Shown here in pieces: positions 42,486-54,706 of a stretch of DNA of 64,000 bases. Where the stretch lies: NCBI GenBank assembly GCA_009667805.1, contig CM019063.1, positions 84,657,877-84,721,876 of the forward strand, in the 5' to 3' direction. Within the stretch, counting starts at the first letter, position 1. The number at the start of each line of letters is the position of its first letter. This DNA is from Leptobrachium leishanense (Eukaryota; Chordata; Amphibia; Anura; Megophryidae). Under the pieces are notes generated by a model, which did no database searches, had not been told where the DNA came from, and saw only the letters and a list, made by a program, of their open reading frames with translations. The position numbers were made by a program, and so were the translations under genes.

Positions 42486-43726
42486 TTAACCCCTTAGTGA
42501 CCGGGCGGTTTTACACAAATCCGTCTTTTAGTGACCGCTGCTGTTTTTACGTTTCTGCGCTGTTAGTGTTTAGGACAATTTTTCCTCTTACTCGTTTATT
42601 CGACCCACACATATTATACACCCTTTTTCCCGCCATTAAATGGACTTTCTAGAAATACCATTATTTCCATCATATCGAATAATTTACTATAAAAAAAAAT
42701 ATGAAATATGAGGAAAAAAATGGTAAAAACACACTTTTTCGTAATTTAATCCCCAAAATCTACAACCACCCAAAAAGACCCCGGCTAAATAGGTTCAAAA
42801 TTTTGTCCCGAGACTAGAAATACCCAATTTTAACATGCGTTTGCTTTTTAACCCCTTCACTGCTGAGACAGTTCACCTATGTGTGCGCTGCGCTCATTCT
42901 GACCATTTTGTGCTAATTATTTTTAGATGACAGCCTAGGTCCTATTTAATTAAACTCCCCCCAGACAAAAAAACTTTAAAAAAAAACACATTTTTTTATT
43001 TTATTTAATTTTTTTATTATTTTTTTTTTAAAAAAAAAATTAAATTTTTTTTTTAACCAAACCTGGTCATGTTTGGTATCATTTGAAAGGCCATAATCAG
43101 GCCATTTAAATGATGGCAAATATGACCATCCAGCTGCCATGGATCGGGAGATAAAGGGATCCTTAGGATCCCCTTATCTCTACATGGCAGCTAGATGGTT
43201 AACTGGCCCACTGACATCCTCACACATATGGTGAGGTTGTCAGTGGGTGGGGGGGGGACCTGGAGGCTTGGCTGACATCCAAGATGTCAGCCCCCCTCCA
43301 GGTTTGAATCGCGTTTTGGCGCCAATTGGCGCCGAAAAGCGATCCGGTGGCGAAACTGTTAATGCCATACACCGCCGGAAAGGGGAGGCTCTCCCCTCTC
43401 CAGCGGTGCCAACGGCATCTCCCTAGCTTCAATGGTTGGGGAGATAGAGGGCTCCGAAGGAGCCCACCCCTCCCCTCCATTGAAACACATGGGGGCACCT
43501 TCTGATGACGTCACCACGCAGCGTGGCGACGTCATCAGCCTTGCCTGCCCATGTAAATCACATGGGCAGGCTTCCTCCCTGCCAGATCGCCGTGGGATCC
43601 GACGAGGGAGGTGAGTATCGGGCGGGAGGGGGATTTGGCGCCGCTGACGTACCCTGTACGTCCGCGGGTCTAAGGGAGACCCGAGGACAGGACGTACAGG
43701 GTACGTCAGGGGTCATTAAGGGGTAA
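42486..43726 (+). mobile_element. TTAACCCC-ended element, 1.24 kb
   Basis: Ends TTAACCCCTTAGTGACC and GGTCATTAAGGGGTAA. The interior has a long A/T tract (42960-43050), then palindromic GC-rich segments such as GACGTACCCTGTACGTCC. It is an inverted relative of 40076-41512. Confidence 0.65.
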
Positions 43727-43731
43727 AAGGA

Positions 43732-44030
43732 AACAAAGTAGCAAAACAAGAGGACATAGTCTTAGATTAGAGGGGCAAAGGTTTAAAAGTAACATCAGGA
43801 AGCATTATTTTAATGAGAGGGTGGTGGATACATGGAACAGTCTTCCAGTAGAAGTGGTAGAGGCTAAAACAGTAATTGAATTTAAGCAAGCATGGGATAG
43901 GCATAAGGCTATCCTAAACAAAAGATAAATCCAGGTAAAGTATCCATGTAATTGGGCAGACTAGATGGGCCGAAAGGTTCTTATCTGCCGACATTTTTCT
44001 ATGTTTCTATGTTTCTATGTATTAGTATTT
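43732..44030 (+). mobile_element. 3' end of a 5'-truncated LINE (L2/CR1-like)
   Basis: Broken frames read like the C-terminal tail of an L2/CR1 ORF2 (FKSNIRKHYFNERVVDTWN, then LPVEVVEAKTVIEFKQAW, in shifting frames). They are followed by GGGCAGACTAGATGGGCCGA and a short tail of TTTCTATG repeats. This is a typical dead 5'-truncated insertion. Confidence 0.7.
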
Positions 44031-44342
44031 TAAAACTGGTTAAGTGTTTGGTTTGTTTTAGTAATCCTATTAGATGTAGTATTTTCCTTCTGTCTGCCCC
44101 TGTGTGTTTGTCCTTGTTCGATTTGATGTTGATTATGTGTTAATCCCATCTGTAATAACTAATCAGATTTCTGTATCTACTGGTGGAATTCACTCCCCCC
44201 CCCCATGTAGACAATGTATTCTGTTGATTGTGTCATTTTACCACCACCCCCTGTTTCCCATATAAAACTGGCCTGCATTTCAAATTAAAGTTATTCTTCT
44301 TCCTGCACTAAGCCTTGTCTGATGTTTGGGGAGAGATACATA

Positions 44343-44820
44343 AGGGGTTATTCAGAGAGAGCCGATCTGGCCCTGAAATGTCACTGAACAGGGAATTTTG
44401 CCATAACAGACCTTTTTATTATCATTCAAAGGACCTTATATGTAAATTTCAGACATTTTCGTAGAGTAGTTCTTTTGCAAACAGCATTTTCAATCTTGGC
44501 ACTTTCTTTCGTTTTGTGTTTTTTTTTTACCCGTCCAGTGGCTTGTCGGCTTTCTTCTGCGGATGCTTGGCGCTGTGCTCGGCGGCTCGTTGGCTGCGTT
44601 TGCCGGCCCTCCGGTTGGTTAGCGGCGGATGTTTGGCTGGTTAGAAGCGGATGTTCGGTGGTGGTGTTTGCGACGGGTTGGCCTCGGCATTCGGCGTCAG
44701 ATTACCTGCACCTTAGGGACTGAATTCACCACAGGGTGGGGAAATTTGATTCCCCAAAGTGCAGGGAACGAAAGAGATCCGAAATGTTGGAGATATTTTG
44801 GTGCTCTCTGAATAACCCCC
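44343..44820. mobile_element. 478-bp CAGGG-type MITE, internally shortened
   Basis: Ends AGGGGTTATTCAGAGAGAG and CTCTCTGAATAACCCCC, flanked by ATA (44340-44342, 44821-44823). It has lost much of the interior kept by the 0.83-1.0-kb relatives. Nothing further was recognised at 44031-44342. Confidence 0.8.
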
Positions 44821-45346
44821 ATAGACTTATACAGTGCTCCCTCAAGTTCGGGCTGAGGGTTGTGAGAGAAGGAATGCTGCTGCAGATCTGCTTGACTGGA
44901 GAGAAGGGATGAATGCTGTAAAAAGGTTCAGGTTTGGTTCAAAAGCCGGAGACCAGTAAACCCCAGTTGCTGTTATAGTACCTAGGGATGAGCTGTAAAC
45001 TTTTTGGTGTGTTCGGTTCTAAAAAAAATTTTTTGAAAAAAAATACTTTAAAAATACTAAAAGAAATCTAGAAATAGACTCTTTACTGCAGAATATTATA
45101 AGCAACGGTTTATTAGATATTGAATTAAAAAATAATCTCTACGTGCAAAGATTCTCACCTCTAAATGACCTGTGCTCTCAAATGCCGTAAACAACAGGTG
45201 TTTAATTAGTGTTTGGAAATAACATGTGCTTTTAATTAGTCTGGTCTAATGAATTTGATACATTGCCTGTAGACTGGGGGGGGGTGGACATTCTAAGAAG
45301 TGTTCATTTCTCTACTAAATGTGCCTCTGATATGCTGTTTAACCCC
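44821..45346. other. MITE debris, no gene recognised
   Basis: Contains a TAGGGATGAGCTG end near 44989 and CAGGG-family interior (CTGCAGAATATTATAAGCAA) near 45087. Confidence 0.35.
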
Positions 45347-45814
45347 TTAACCCTCACTGCTGAGGCATTTCACTGCTGTGTGCTCAGCTAATTTTTACTG
45401 CTTTCGCTCATCATGTTTAAACGCGATTTGAAGCCACATTTTATTAAATGACCCAGACATGTTAGATATCGTTCTTTCCGGCAGACTCCGCAGATTCATA
45501 ATATATCATTTTTATATGTATACATCATGTCCTGCCTGTATATTATGACAAGAAATGCAATAAAAATTGAATATTTAGGCCAGGGTCAGACGAACGCATT
45601 TCTGACGTCCAGCGTCAAAACGTACGTTGGTGCGTGCGAACGCATTTTTTCACGGAATACGCGAAAGCGGTCAGACAATGCGCAATTCTGGACGTATTTC
45701 ATAACGGAGCTGTAACAAAATAGAAAAATCCGATGAATCTAATTAATTGATGAATGAAAAAATAAGGGGTAGGGTTATAAAAAGCCATTTTGGGTATGGT
45801 GGCGTTTTTCAAAG

Positions 45815-48130
45815 ATGGACCCAGTACAAGTCTTTGTGTTTGCTGCAATGGGGTACCTGTACCTTAAGAGGAAGAGAAAGCGGCGAACCTGGGTTCAAAT
45901 TAACGCTGCCAGACCCACGCATGGACACTTTGTGACGCTGTACAGGCCACTGCGAGAGAGGGACCCCGTGAAGTTTTTCAACTACATGCGGATGTGCATC
46001 CCCTCCTTTGATGAACTGCTGTCGCGGGTACGCGAGCCACTGACCAAGAGGGACACCAACTTGAGGGCCGCCATACCACCGGAGGAGATGCTGGTCATCA
46101 CTTTGCGGTACGTACTGTCAAACACCTGCATACATGACATCGCTGCCAGTCACCTGACATGAGTGCATCATGTCTGTAGTCACATGCCCACTGTCACATG
46201 CATACACACACAGGCATCACATCACACGTACATAATCATAAATGACTCCGACAACAATGTAGACCAAAATAATAATATAATATGAAACATGAAATAAAAT
46301 AACAGTAATATATTCTCGACATATATTATAACTTGTTAACTGAAGGTCAGGATATATTAAACATGAAACCAAATAACACATGACAAACAAAACTAAAACA
46401 TATTCATGACATGTATCACAGATCATGATACCGCCGAGCATCTGGGTCATGAGAGCCGGTGGTGTGGCTAGAGCAGGACTCCGACTCTGTGTGTGGCCTG
46501 GCTCCAGGGGGCATGGCTGGGTGGGTGGACAGCACCTCACTGGGGAGGGATGAGCCACTGGCATTGGTGGATTGTGGCACATCATTGTAACCGGCTGCGT
46601 GATGGGGACGGGAAAGGATGTCGTCCAATATAGCCAGAGATCTGCGCCGGTACTCCACCTTCTCAGCCTCGCTCATCTTGTTGAGGAGGATCATACAGGA
46701 ATTGAAGAATGACATGTCCATGGAGTCCACAAGCATGCAGCGTTGGTGTGGATGGTTGGTTTGAGCCTCCATGAAGGTAACCATGGCCTGCTCCAGGTCT
46801 GTAGCTGGTGCCCTTCTCTTCTGTGCAGGTCTGGTGCTGACCGTTGTTGCGGTACCTGCCACCTGTCCTGTCTCCACATCCTCCTCCAGTTGCGACTCTG
46901 CACCACCCCGGTTCACCTCCTCCTGGCAGCTGGCAGAACCTCCTGGCACCGTGTGTTGGACCTGTGAGCCGGAGGTCGATGGCTGGTCGATGCTGCTGAC
47001 GCTACTGCGCGGCTCCTGGGTCCTTCGGAGGAATGACAGTTGCTCCGTGTAGATATATCCACGGACCTTCTTGGAGCCAGCTCCAGAGCGCGCAGCCATG
47101 GCTTGCTTCTTCTGCACCCGCGTATAATTGTCGCGTACTGTGCGCCATTTGTTCATCGCCTCTTGTGCTGCAAAACATGATGAGTGTGACATTAGCTTGT
47201 GTTCATGGTATGTGATCATATTCAAACAGTTTTGTTTTGTCTTCTAGGTATCTCGCTAGTGGATGCAGTTTGAAGGATCTGCATTATAACTTCCGCGTTG
47301 GCAGATCAACAGCTGGTGAGATCGTCCGCAAGGTCTGCCAAACCATATGGGAAACCATGAAGGACCAATGTTTGCCAAAACCGACAAACAAGGCATGTCT
47401 AGAAATTGCAGCAGGATTCTGGGAGAGAGCCAACTTTCCAAACTGCCTGGGAGCCGTGGATGGCAAACATGTCCGCATAGTGAAGCCACCGCACAGTGGC
47501 TCACTGTATCAGAATTATAAACATTACTTTTCCATTGGCCTACTGGCGGTGGCAGATGCCAACTATAGTTTCGTCTATGTGGATGTTGGATCATACGGCA
47601 AGGACTCTGACTCCACACTGTTCAGGAACTCCACACTGTGGAATGAAATTGAGAGTGGGACCGTGAACATCCCCAGACCCGCACCATTGCCTGGCAGTGA
47701 CGTGGCAGTCCCCTATGCTTTCGTGGGTGATGAAGCATTCGGCCTATCCACACACCTCCTAAGGCCCTACTCAGGGACACACCTGAATGTGAAGAAGCGG
47801 GTTTTTAATTATAGGCTGTCGCGGGCGAGACGGTATGTGGAGTGTAGCTTTGGCATACTGACCAACAAGTGAAGGATTTTACATAGACCGCTGGATGTAC
47901 AGGTTGATTTCTGTGTGGATATAGTCAAATGCTGTTGCATCCTACATAATTATGTGCGTGCCAGGGATGGTTTCAATTTTGATGATACCCTCACAGTTGT
48001 CGGTCTTGAAGATGATGTGAACGATGACATCATAGCTGTGAATAGATACAGCAACAGGTTTCGCGATGCTCTGTCTAATTATTTTACGAGTGATGCAGGG
48101 CAGGTGCCCTGGCAGCTGGGGAGCATTTGA
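45815..48130 (+). pseudogene. Harbinger transposase, two exons, one in-frame stop
   Basis: Exon 1 (45815-46107, donor CG|GTACGT) joins exon 2 (from 47248, acceptor CTTCTAG) to restore ITLRYLASGCSLKDL. The total is about 391 codons to the stop at 48130. The DDE nuclease domain has CLGAVDGKHVRI (first Asp), YVDVGSYGKDSDSTLF (second acidic block) and VGDEAFGLSTHLLRP, as in HARBI1-like proteins. A TGA at 47870-47872 stands after FGILTNK, where the family has Trp. The frame continues past it to GQVPWQLGSI. One base change therefore separates this copy from an intact frame. It would cut and join DNA at TWA sites if functional. Confidence 0.88.
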
Positions 48131-48407
48131 GATTTCACCCCAATGATTACATATTTGTTTTTATTATTATTATTGAGATTGACATGTATGGGATTATGAT
48201 TAAAATAATCAAATACTCACTCTGGATATGCTGCTCTTTCTCGGACCACGTATCATAATCAGGGTACACGACACGGGACACCACGACCCATGCGTTGGCC
48301 TTCTTCCCCTTGTCTTTGTACCTGTCGCAGGCCGTGTCCCATATCTCAGGATGCTCCCCCACAGCGCTGATCAGCCTCTCCACATCGATCTCTGGTCCAG
48401 CAGACAT
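46416..48407 (-). CDS. Harbinger MADF-domain DNA-binding protein, two exons
   Basis: Exon 1 (48407-48221) encodes VERLISAVGEHPEIWD and AWVVVSRVV; the donor A|GTGAGT is in phase 1. Exon 2 (47167-46416) follows acceptor TTTTGCAG and continues EAMNKWRTVRDNYTRVQKK, SGAGSKKVRGYIYTEQLSFL. Together they make a full MADF (Myb/SANT-like) domain, a Ser/Gln/Glu-rich linker with an RPAQKRRAP basic patch, and a C-terminal BESS-like helix (FFNSCMILLNKMSEAEK). The spliced length is 312 residues and is open throughout. In Harbinger elements such a partner brings the transposase to the nucleus and the ends. The two genes converge and overlap in introns. Confidence 0.85.
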
Positions 48408-49704
48408 TTTCGACAGTCACAGGTACACTCCAACAAAACCTGGAAACTTTGGCTGTTTGGACGTAATGTAGGCCGCACAATAGCAGCGTCTGACGTCTCC
48501 TAATCACGCACACACGCTGCTATGCGGCCGCAGCGCACTCTGTATGTCTGTACTAGCGGTACACGTTGTACGAAAAATGCATTCAGTTGGCCGGTTGCGT
48601 GGCGTGGACGCACTTTTGTACGCCCGTACTGCGTATATTGGCCGTCATGTGCTGCTACTACGGCCGTGATTTAGTGCGCCTGCACGCGCGTTCGCACTGC
48701 CCCAGTCTGACCCTAGCCTTAATCATCTGCAGTGTGTAACGTGTTTTTTTTCACATTTTAGAACATGAGCATTTGCGGTTATGTTTTCTATGGGGTGCGC
48801 TTGTACAAAAATTAGAAATGGGGACTTGTTACATTTTGTTGGGGGGAATTAAGGATTTTTTAGCAAACGCACCCCATAGAAAAAAAATCATTAGTGCAGC
48901 ATCATTGTTCACATTATAATTGAAATGTGAACAATATTGCTGCATTAATAAAAACAACACACAAAAAAACATGTTTTTTTTAATTTTATTTTAAATTTAT
49001 TTATTATTTTTTTATTATTATTTTTTTAATTAAATTTTTACTTTTTTACCTAGTCATGTTGGGTATCATTCGAAAGGCCTTCCAAATGACACCCTCCATG
49101 ACCCCCTAGCTGCGGTTCTGGAGATATCGTGGTTCTCCACCAGGGGATTTCTGAACTAGGGGTTCCCCGGCTATCTGACGTCATCACGCTATGCGTGATG
49201 ACGTCAGGCAGCGAGGGGGGACCCGGGGGTGGAGCCGCCATCCAAGATGGCGGCCCCCACCGGAGCTAGGCCGCACTTGAGGGGTTAGGGGGTTGAGGAG
49301 CGACCCGGCCCTTGAGGGGTTAAAGCCAGGCACCGCTTAAAAGGGGAGACTCTCCCCTTTTAAGTGGTGCCTGGCTTTTGGTGCTGCTCCTTCCCGATCG
49401 GGAGGGAGAGGGATCCGAACGGATTCGCCCCTCCCTTCCAGGCTATCTCCCGGCATTGCGGGGGGGGGGGGGTCGCCTGGAAATGACGTCATAGCGCATG
49501 GCGCGATGACGTCATTTACGTCTGGAGGAGCTTGACTTCAGCATCTGAGGATACTGAAGTCAGAACGCCGCGGGACCCAGGACAGAGAGGTGAGTATCTC
49601 CGCCGGGGGTCCCGCACAGCTGATGACATGTGGGGCATGTCCTCAGCATGTAACGTGCATCAATGAGGACGTGTCCCACACGTCGTCAGCAGTGAAGGGG
49701 TTAA

Positions 49705-50100
49705 GGACCAGGGCTCTGTAAAGCCAATCATTAATGATGTAGATGTTACGTCATTTGTCATCAAGGGTTTAATAAAATCTTTATCACACTCTTTAGATTT
49801 AAATGTAATATTCCAGTATTTGTGTGTCATGTACCTCTCCCGAAGGGCCTATGTGAGCATACAATTATTATTGTGTTAGAAATGTCTATCATAAAGCGTA
49901 CAAGCTGAGTCCCTGAGTCTCTGACTATCTATTGTCATATATACCTTGCTTTATACACAGTGGTGTCACTAGGGTTGGTGTCCCCCGGTGACTCATGGTG
50001 TCACCCCCCAATGCTCATAATACACGGCGCACATTACTGTGAGGTTTATTGCTGTGCAGGTCTCTCATATACTCACACACAAATTTTGGCGAACTGCCAG
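49705..50100. other. No recognised gene
   Basis: Short unclassified stretch. Sequence near 49970-50040 (TGGTGTCACTAGGGTTGGTG) has a counterpart at 53610-53670 in inverse orientation, hinting at the ends of one disrupted element. Confidence 0.35.
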
Positions 50101-50238
50101 CAAGTACGGTGCCTGTTCGACGGCAGTGAAAGTCCCCATAGAGAAGTAATGGTAAATCTGTTTAGAGACATCGAACAGCAGAGAAATGTCCTGATGTTCA
50201 GTGGTTTCATTAGACAGGTTTATTCAGGCGAACACCAT

Positions 50239-50419
50239 CAGGGCTATTCAGAGAGAGGTGAAAACCTTGAGAATTGTTAGGAGAATGAACAATCTAGACC
50301 AAATAGCCAATTTGGAAAGTGAGATAAATGGGAGACTTTTTCTGGTTTGACTATTTTGCCTTAGAATTTTCAATTCTACAGTCATTCTCAAGGTTTTCAC
50401 CCTTCTCTGAATAATCCTG
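50239..50419. mobile_element. 181-bp MITE with CAT target duplication
   Basis: Ends CAGGGCTATTCAGAGAGAGG and CTTCTCTGAATAATCCTG, flanked by CAT (50236-50238, 50420-50422). It interrupts the phrase GGCGAACACCAT...CATAGGTTTCAATG of the host MITE. Confidence 0.8.
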
Positions 50420-50502
50420 CATAGGTTTCAATGTTAAAAATATTCCCGTTTTTACCCAATATCTAATAAAACGTTTATTCCATTAATCTGTAGTAAAAGT
50501 AG

Positions 50503-52606
50503 GGATAGACCGATATAATTTTTTCAGGGCCGATACCTATACCGATTATCGGCAGCTTTTCTGGCCGATAACAGAATATCAGCACCAAATATCAGCTAAT
50601 TTAAAGTTGTGAAAAAAACCAGCACAAATAAAATCTGACATTATTCCATAAACTCTAATGTGTTTAACATTTAAACATTGCACCACGTCCACTTCATTTA
50701 TTCAATTTAATAAGATTTTTTTTTTTCATTTTAATCTTTTATTTTTACAAACAATAAGGCCGTGTCTTTGGCTTTCTTAACCCTTTCGCTGCTGAGGCTT
50801 TTCCCGCCCCTGTGCTGAGGTCATTTTTTACCTGTTTTGCGCATCATGTTTAAACGTGTTTTGAAGGCTTATTTTAGTATATGACACCGACATATTATAT
50901 ATCGTTCTTTCCGTCAGACTCGGTAGATTCATAATATGTCATTATTATATGTATACGTTATGTCATGTTTGTATATTATAACAAAAAATGCAATAAAATA
51001 TGTATTTTCAATAATTTACAATGTGTAAAGTGTTTTTTTCCACATTTTAACATGCGAGCAATTGCGGTTATATTTTGTATGGGGTGCGCTTGTTAAAAAA
51101 ATTAGAGATGGGGTCTCGTTACATTTTTTTTTGGGGAAAATGACACCATTTTTAACAAACGCACCGCATACAAAAATCGTTAATGCAGCATCATTGTTCA
51201 CATTATAATTGAAATGGGAACAATATTGCTGCATTAACAAACCAAAAAAAATAAAAAAAAAGTGTTTATTTTTTTTAATTTTTTTTTTTTTTTTTTTTTT
51301 TTACAAATTGTTTTACTTTCATGTTTGGTATCGTTGGAACGGCCATGCTCTGGCCGATCCAACCATATCAAAATTTAACCCCTAACTGCCACGAACTGTG
51401 GAGATAGGGAGTTCATTGGAACTCCCTATCTCCACAGTTCGTGGCAGTTAGGGGTTAACTGTAGGACTGGCGTCATCGTGCTACGCACGATGACGCCAGT
51501 CCTCTGGGGGAGTTCCGGAAGCTTGGCCGACATCCAAGATGTCGGCCAGCTCCCGGGAAGGATCGCGAATCGGCGCTTTTCAGCGCCGATTTGCGATCCA
51601 GCTCCCCAGGGGTTAATGCCAGGCATCATTTGGAAGGGCAGGCTGTGCCCTTCCAAATGATGCCTGGGTTAAGCCCCTGTGTGCCGCCGATCGGGAGGGA
51701 GAGAGGTCCGAAGGACCTCCCCCCCTCCCTTTCAGGCGCCTCCTCCGCACATGCGGGGGGGGCGCCTGAATTAGGTGTCATCGCGGGGGCGCGATGACAC
51801 CTAATAATGGCGGCCACTGCTCCGGATGCCGGGCTGACATCCAGGATGTCAGCCCGCACCGGAGGGGCCAGCGATCGGCCGGAACCCGCCGAACGCTGAC
51901 CCCAATGCGAGGACGCGCTCAGCGCGTCCTCCGCATACCAGCGGTAATGCTGAGGACGCGCTGAGCGCGTCCTTAGCATTGAAGTGGTTAAAGAGCCCTC
52001 CTATGACCCTGTATGTAAGGGGTTCAGCAACCTTGGCCCTCCAAGGGTTAGATTACAAAATTGGTGCTATCTTTAAGCAGAGCTGTTGTAAACTTAACAA
52101 CCCCATAGACTATAATGGCTCTGGTAACTTTACACCAGCTCTGGTTAAGTTAGCAGTGACTTTGCAATATCGCCCCACATGTTTGGGAATTACATCTGCC
52201 ATGATGCTCCGCTTCTCATTAGGTTCTTGGAGTCTCATGGGAAATACAGTTCTAAAACATCTGGAGATCCCAGGTTGTTGACCCCTGCTGTAGGAAATAG
52301 ACCCTGCATCCCCTGTATAGGGAATTCCCTGCCAGATGGGATAGAAGCCCCATTTCTGTTGTCATCACGCTCATGCGCAATATGGTCAGTGAGCAGGGGT
52401 CGTTCTGCAGTGAGGGCTTACAGCCTGATGTGGGAGAAGCCCCGGATTCACACAGTTCTGTGGGATCTTGCGTGTCACAGCTGCAGTGAGCCAACTTGTC
52501 CAATTATCGGCAATATCGGCCAATTAAATGCCGATACCGATATCAGTAATTTTCTGAATATCGGCAGCCGATAATCGGCAAAACCGATATATCGGTCTAT
52601 TCCTAG
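50503..52606. mobile_element. hAT-like MITE containing a TTAACCC element
   Basis: Ends TAGGGATAGACCGATATAA and TATATCGGTCTATTCCTA are inverted repeats. The flanks AGTAAAAG and GTAAAAAG agree with an 8-bp target copy allowing one indel. Near both ends are CCGATA/TATCGG-rich segments. The A/T-rich middle hosts the 1215-bp element. Confidence 0.65.
50777..51991 (-). mobile_element. Complete TTAACCC-family element, inverted copy
   Basis: TTAA at both ends (50777-50780, 51988-51991). It is the reverse complement of 5745-6967 along its length, with the GC-rich palindromic half now on the right. Shared blocks include GGACTGGCGTCATCGTGC, GATCGCGAATCGGCGCTT and GGACGCGCTCAGCGCGTCC. Confidence 0.85.
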
Positions 52607-52620
52607 TAAAAAGTCTCTTT

Positions 52621-53118
52621 TAGGGATGTGCGTTTCCTTTCAGACCGATTAGTTTTTTTCACGAATCGGCCCGATTCGGTGATTTGGATTCGGCCAATTT
52701 TCCGAATCGGATCCTAAAACGTCTGAAACAAAACGATTTCCAATCCGAAACGAAAAAATTTCGGAATCGGAAATAATTTTCGTTCAATTCACAATTTCGG
52801 TTCCACTTCGGTAATTTTCAAAAAATGCTTAAAAGATCCAAAAAAATCTAGAAATAAAGAGAATCTTTACTACAGAATATAATAATAAACAGTTTATTAG
52901 ATATTGAATTAAAACGGGAATATTTTAACATTGAAGTCTATTGGGCAAAACATTTACCACACCGAATACACGAAAATGTCCGAAATCACGAAAAAAAAGT
53001 CGATACGAAAAACGAGCCGAAACGAACCGAAACGGAGACTGGCCGAAACGATCCAAAATGAAAATTGGCGAATTAAGAACGAAACGAGCCGAAACAAAAA
53101 AATTGGTGCACATCCCTA
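52621..53118. mobile_element. 498-bp hAT-type MITE
   Basis: Ends TAGGGATGTGCG and GCACATCCCTA, flanked by a perfect 8-bp GTCTCTTT (52613-52620, 53119-53126). The interior is rich in CGAAACGAA / TTCGTTTCG motifs. Confidence 0.88.
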
Positions 53119-53479
53119 GTCTCTTTATTTGTTGATTTTTTTTTCTTAGTATCTATTAGGCATTTTTCAAAAAAAAATTAAAACATTTTCTTTCTAATAG
53201 TGGTTTTATTTCTGTAACAGCCCTTTTTATTATCATTCATAGGATCTTATATGTTAATTCCAGACATTTTCGTTCAGTAGTTTTTTTTGAAAACAGTGGG
53301 GGATGGGTTCGTGGTGGCATTTGGTGGCTGATTCCCTGCACTTCAGGGACCTTGCGGTGAATTCACCAGGGAAAATTGAATCCCTGAAGTGCGGGGAACA
53401 ACAGAACACTGAAATGTTGGCGTCATGTCGGTGCTCTGTGAATATCTCCATAGTGGTGTTTTTTTTGCTGCCCCCTGGA

Positions 53480-54706
53480 AAGAGGCAGCTTAGGCCTTGC
53501 CTGCCCAGGACATACTTGAAAATGAGAGAATTCTCAATGTATCCTTCCTGGTAAAATAGTTTTGTGTAAAAAAAAAATATATATGTATATATAAAAAAAA
53601 TTTTGGGTGTCACCCTAGGGGGTGGTGTCACCCGGTACGGGCCGCACCCCCCACCTAGCAACACCAGTGTTTATACATATAATACATTCCCTCATCTAAC
53701 AGGATAGTAGCCAGTCCCTGTGCATTTTAACCCCTTAAGGGTGGCTAGGTGTCGTGTGTGGGTCTTTGATGGCCATGTTTCTATACATCCTACAAATCCG
53801 CCACTTCCATGGCAGGTTATGGGGACCTCCTAGGCACGATATTTGAAGGAATTTTTCGTTTTTATTTTTAACCCTTATTTTATGGAAAACTCACTGTTCC
53901 TCTAAAAACGTCTTTTAAAACTTTTTTTCCTTGTTTCCTATCCTCCAGGGCACTACCCGGACCCCCCATACAACTTTTATGGCAAATATCTTGCATATAT
54001 GCCCTCTTGGAGGGCACTCTAAAAACCGAACTTTTGACTCCCATTGAGTTCGGTTCGTGTTCGAGTTCAAACTCGAACTTTTGAAATTGTTCGAGTTCGA
54101 ATGCGAAACCGAACACAGGGGTGTTCGACTCATCCCTAATAGTACCTCATAAACCAGCACTTATTTCACTCAGTTGTTATTCAATGTTTGGGGGATCCTG
54201 CGTGAGGGCCGTCTTATGATCATGCTGCTGTGCCTTTTATACTGATTTCATATGAGGGTTTCTTGCACCTCTAGCCAGCAGCTGATTGTAATTATCTTGG
54301 TTAGGTGATGGTAAGATGTTCCCCAAGAGGGAAATGCTAGGGTATTTACTGGGTAAAACAATGCTATGGGGCCGGCTTATCTTCAATTTCAAGAGGTTGA
54401 CATGTATGGAAAGAGATGTAACAAAACATAAGATTGTATCAGCCATCCATTACATAAAAACTTTCTAGGAAAGACAGTAACAAAACTTTAATAAATCCTG
54501 GTTAAAATGGTAATAAACACTTAACATTGGCAAGTAATATCCAAACATTAAAAAGGTAGAGAATAATATTAACCCCCTTCACTACCAAAAAGGTAACACA
54601 ATCTTGCATTGCAATATATTGATAAGCAATCATTAGCATATCAGAAGAACCCCCATGCCTTTTTAAAGCAGAATGAGTGCACCCCTGTGGAGAAGCAAAA
54701 TTCACT
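53480..54706. other. Repeat debris, no gene recognised
   Basis: A block at 54020-54140 has repeated GTTCGAGTTCGAA-type motifs and a terminal GACTCATCCCTA, matching a TAGGGATGAG end near 44989. The rest is unclassified. Confidence 0.35.

Larger units (their letters stand above)
45578..48718 (+). mobile_element. PIF/Harbinger transposon with two genes
   Basis: 3141 bp, with terminal repeats GGCCAGGGTCAGACGAACGC and GTCTGACCCTAGCC and a TTA target duplication (45575-45577, 48719-48721). It encodes a transposase on the + strand and a MADF protein on the - strand lying within and beyond the transposase intron, the usual two-gene plan of the superfamily. Confidence 0.93.
45347..49704 (-). mobile_element. 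TTAACCC-family element split by the Harbinger insertion
   Basis: Left part 45347-45577 starts TTAACCCTCACTGCTGAGG, right part 48719-49704 ends GCAGTGAAGGGGTTAA. With Harbinger and one target copy removed it is 1214 bp, matching the 1215 and 1223 bp of the two unbroken copies. The right part holds the GC-rich palindromic half. Confidence 0.75.
50075..53480. repeat. Old CAGGG-family element carrying three nested insertions
   Basis: Interior landmarks of the CAGGG family (TTTGGCGAACTGCCAGC, AGAAGTAATGGTAAATCTGTT, TTCAATGTTAAAAATATTCC, AAAAGTCTCTTT, CCTTTTTATTATCATTC) appear in order but are split by insertions at 50239-50419, 50503-52606 and 52621-53118. Confidence 0.6.
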
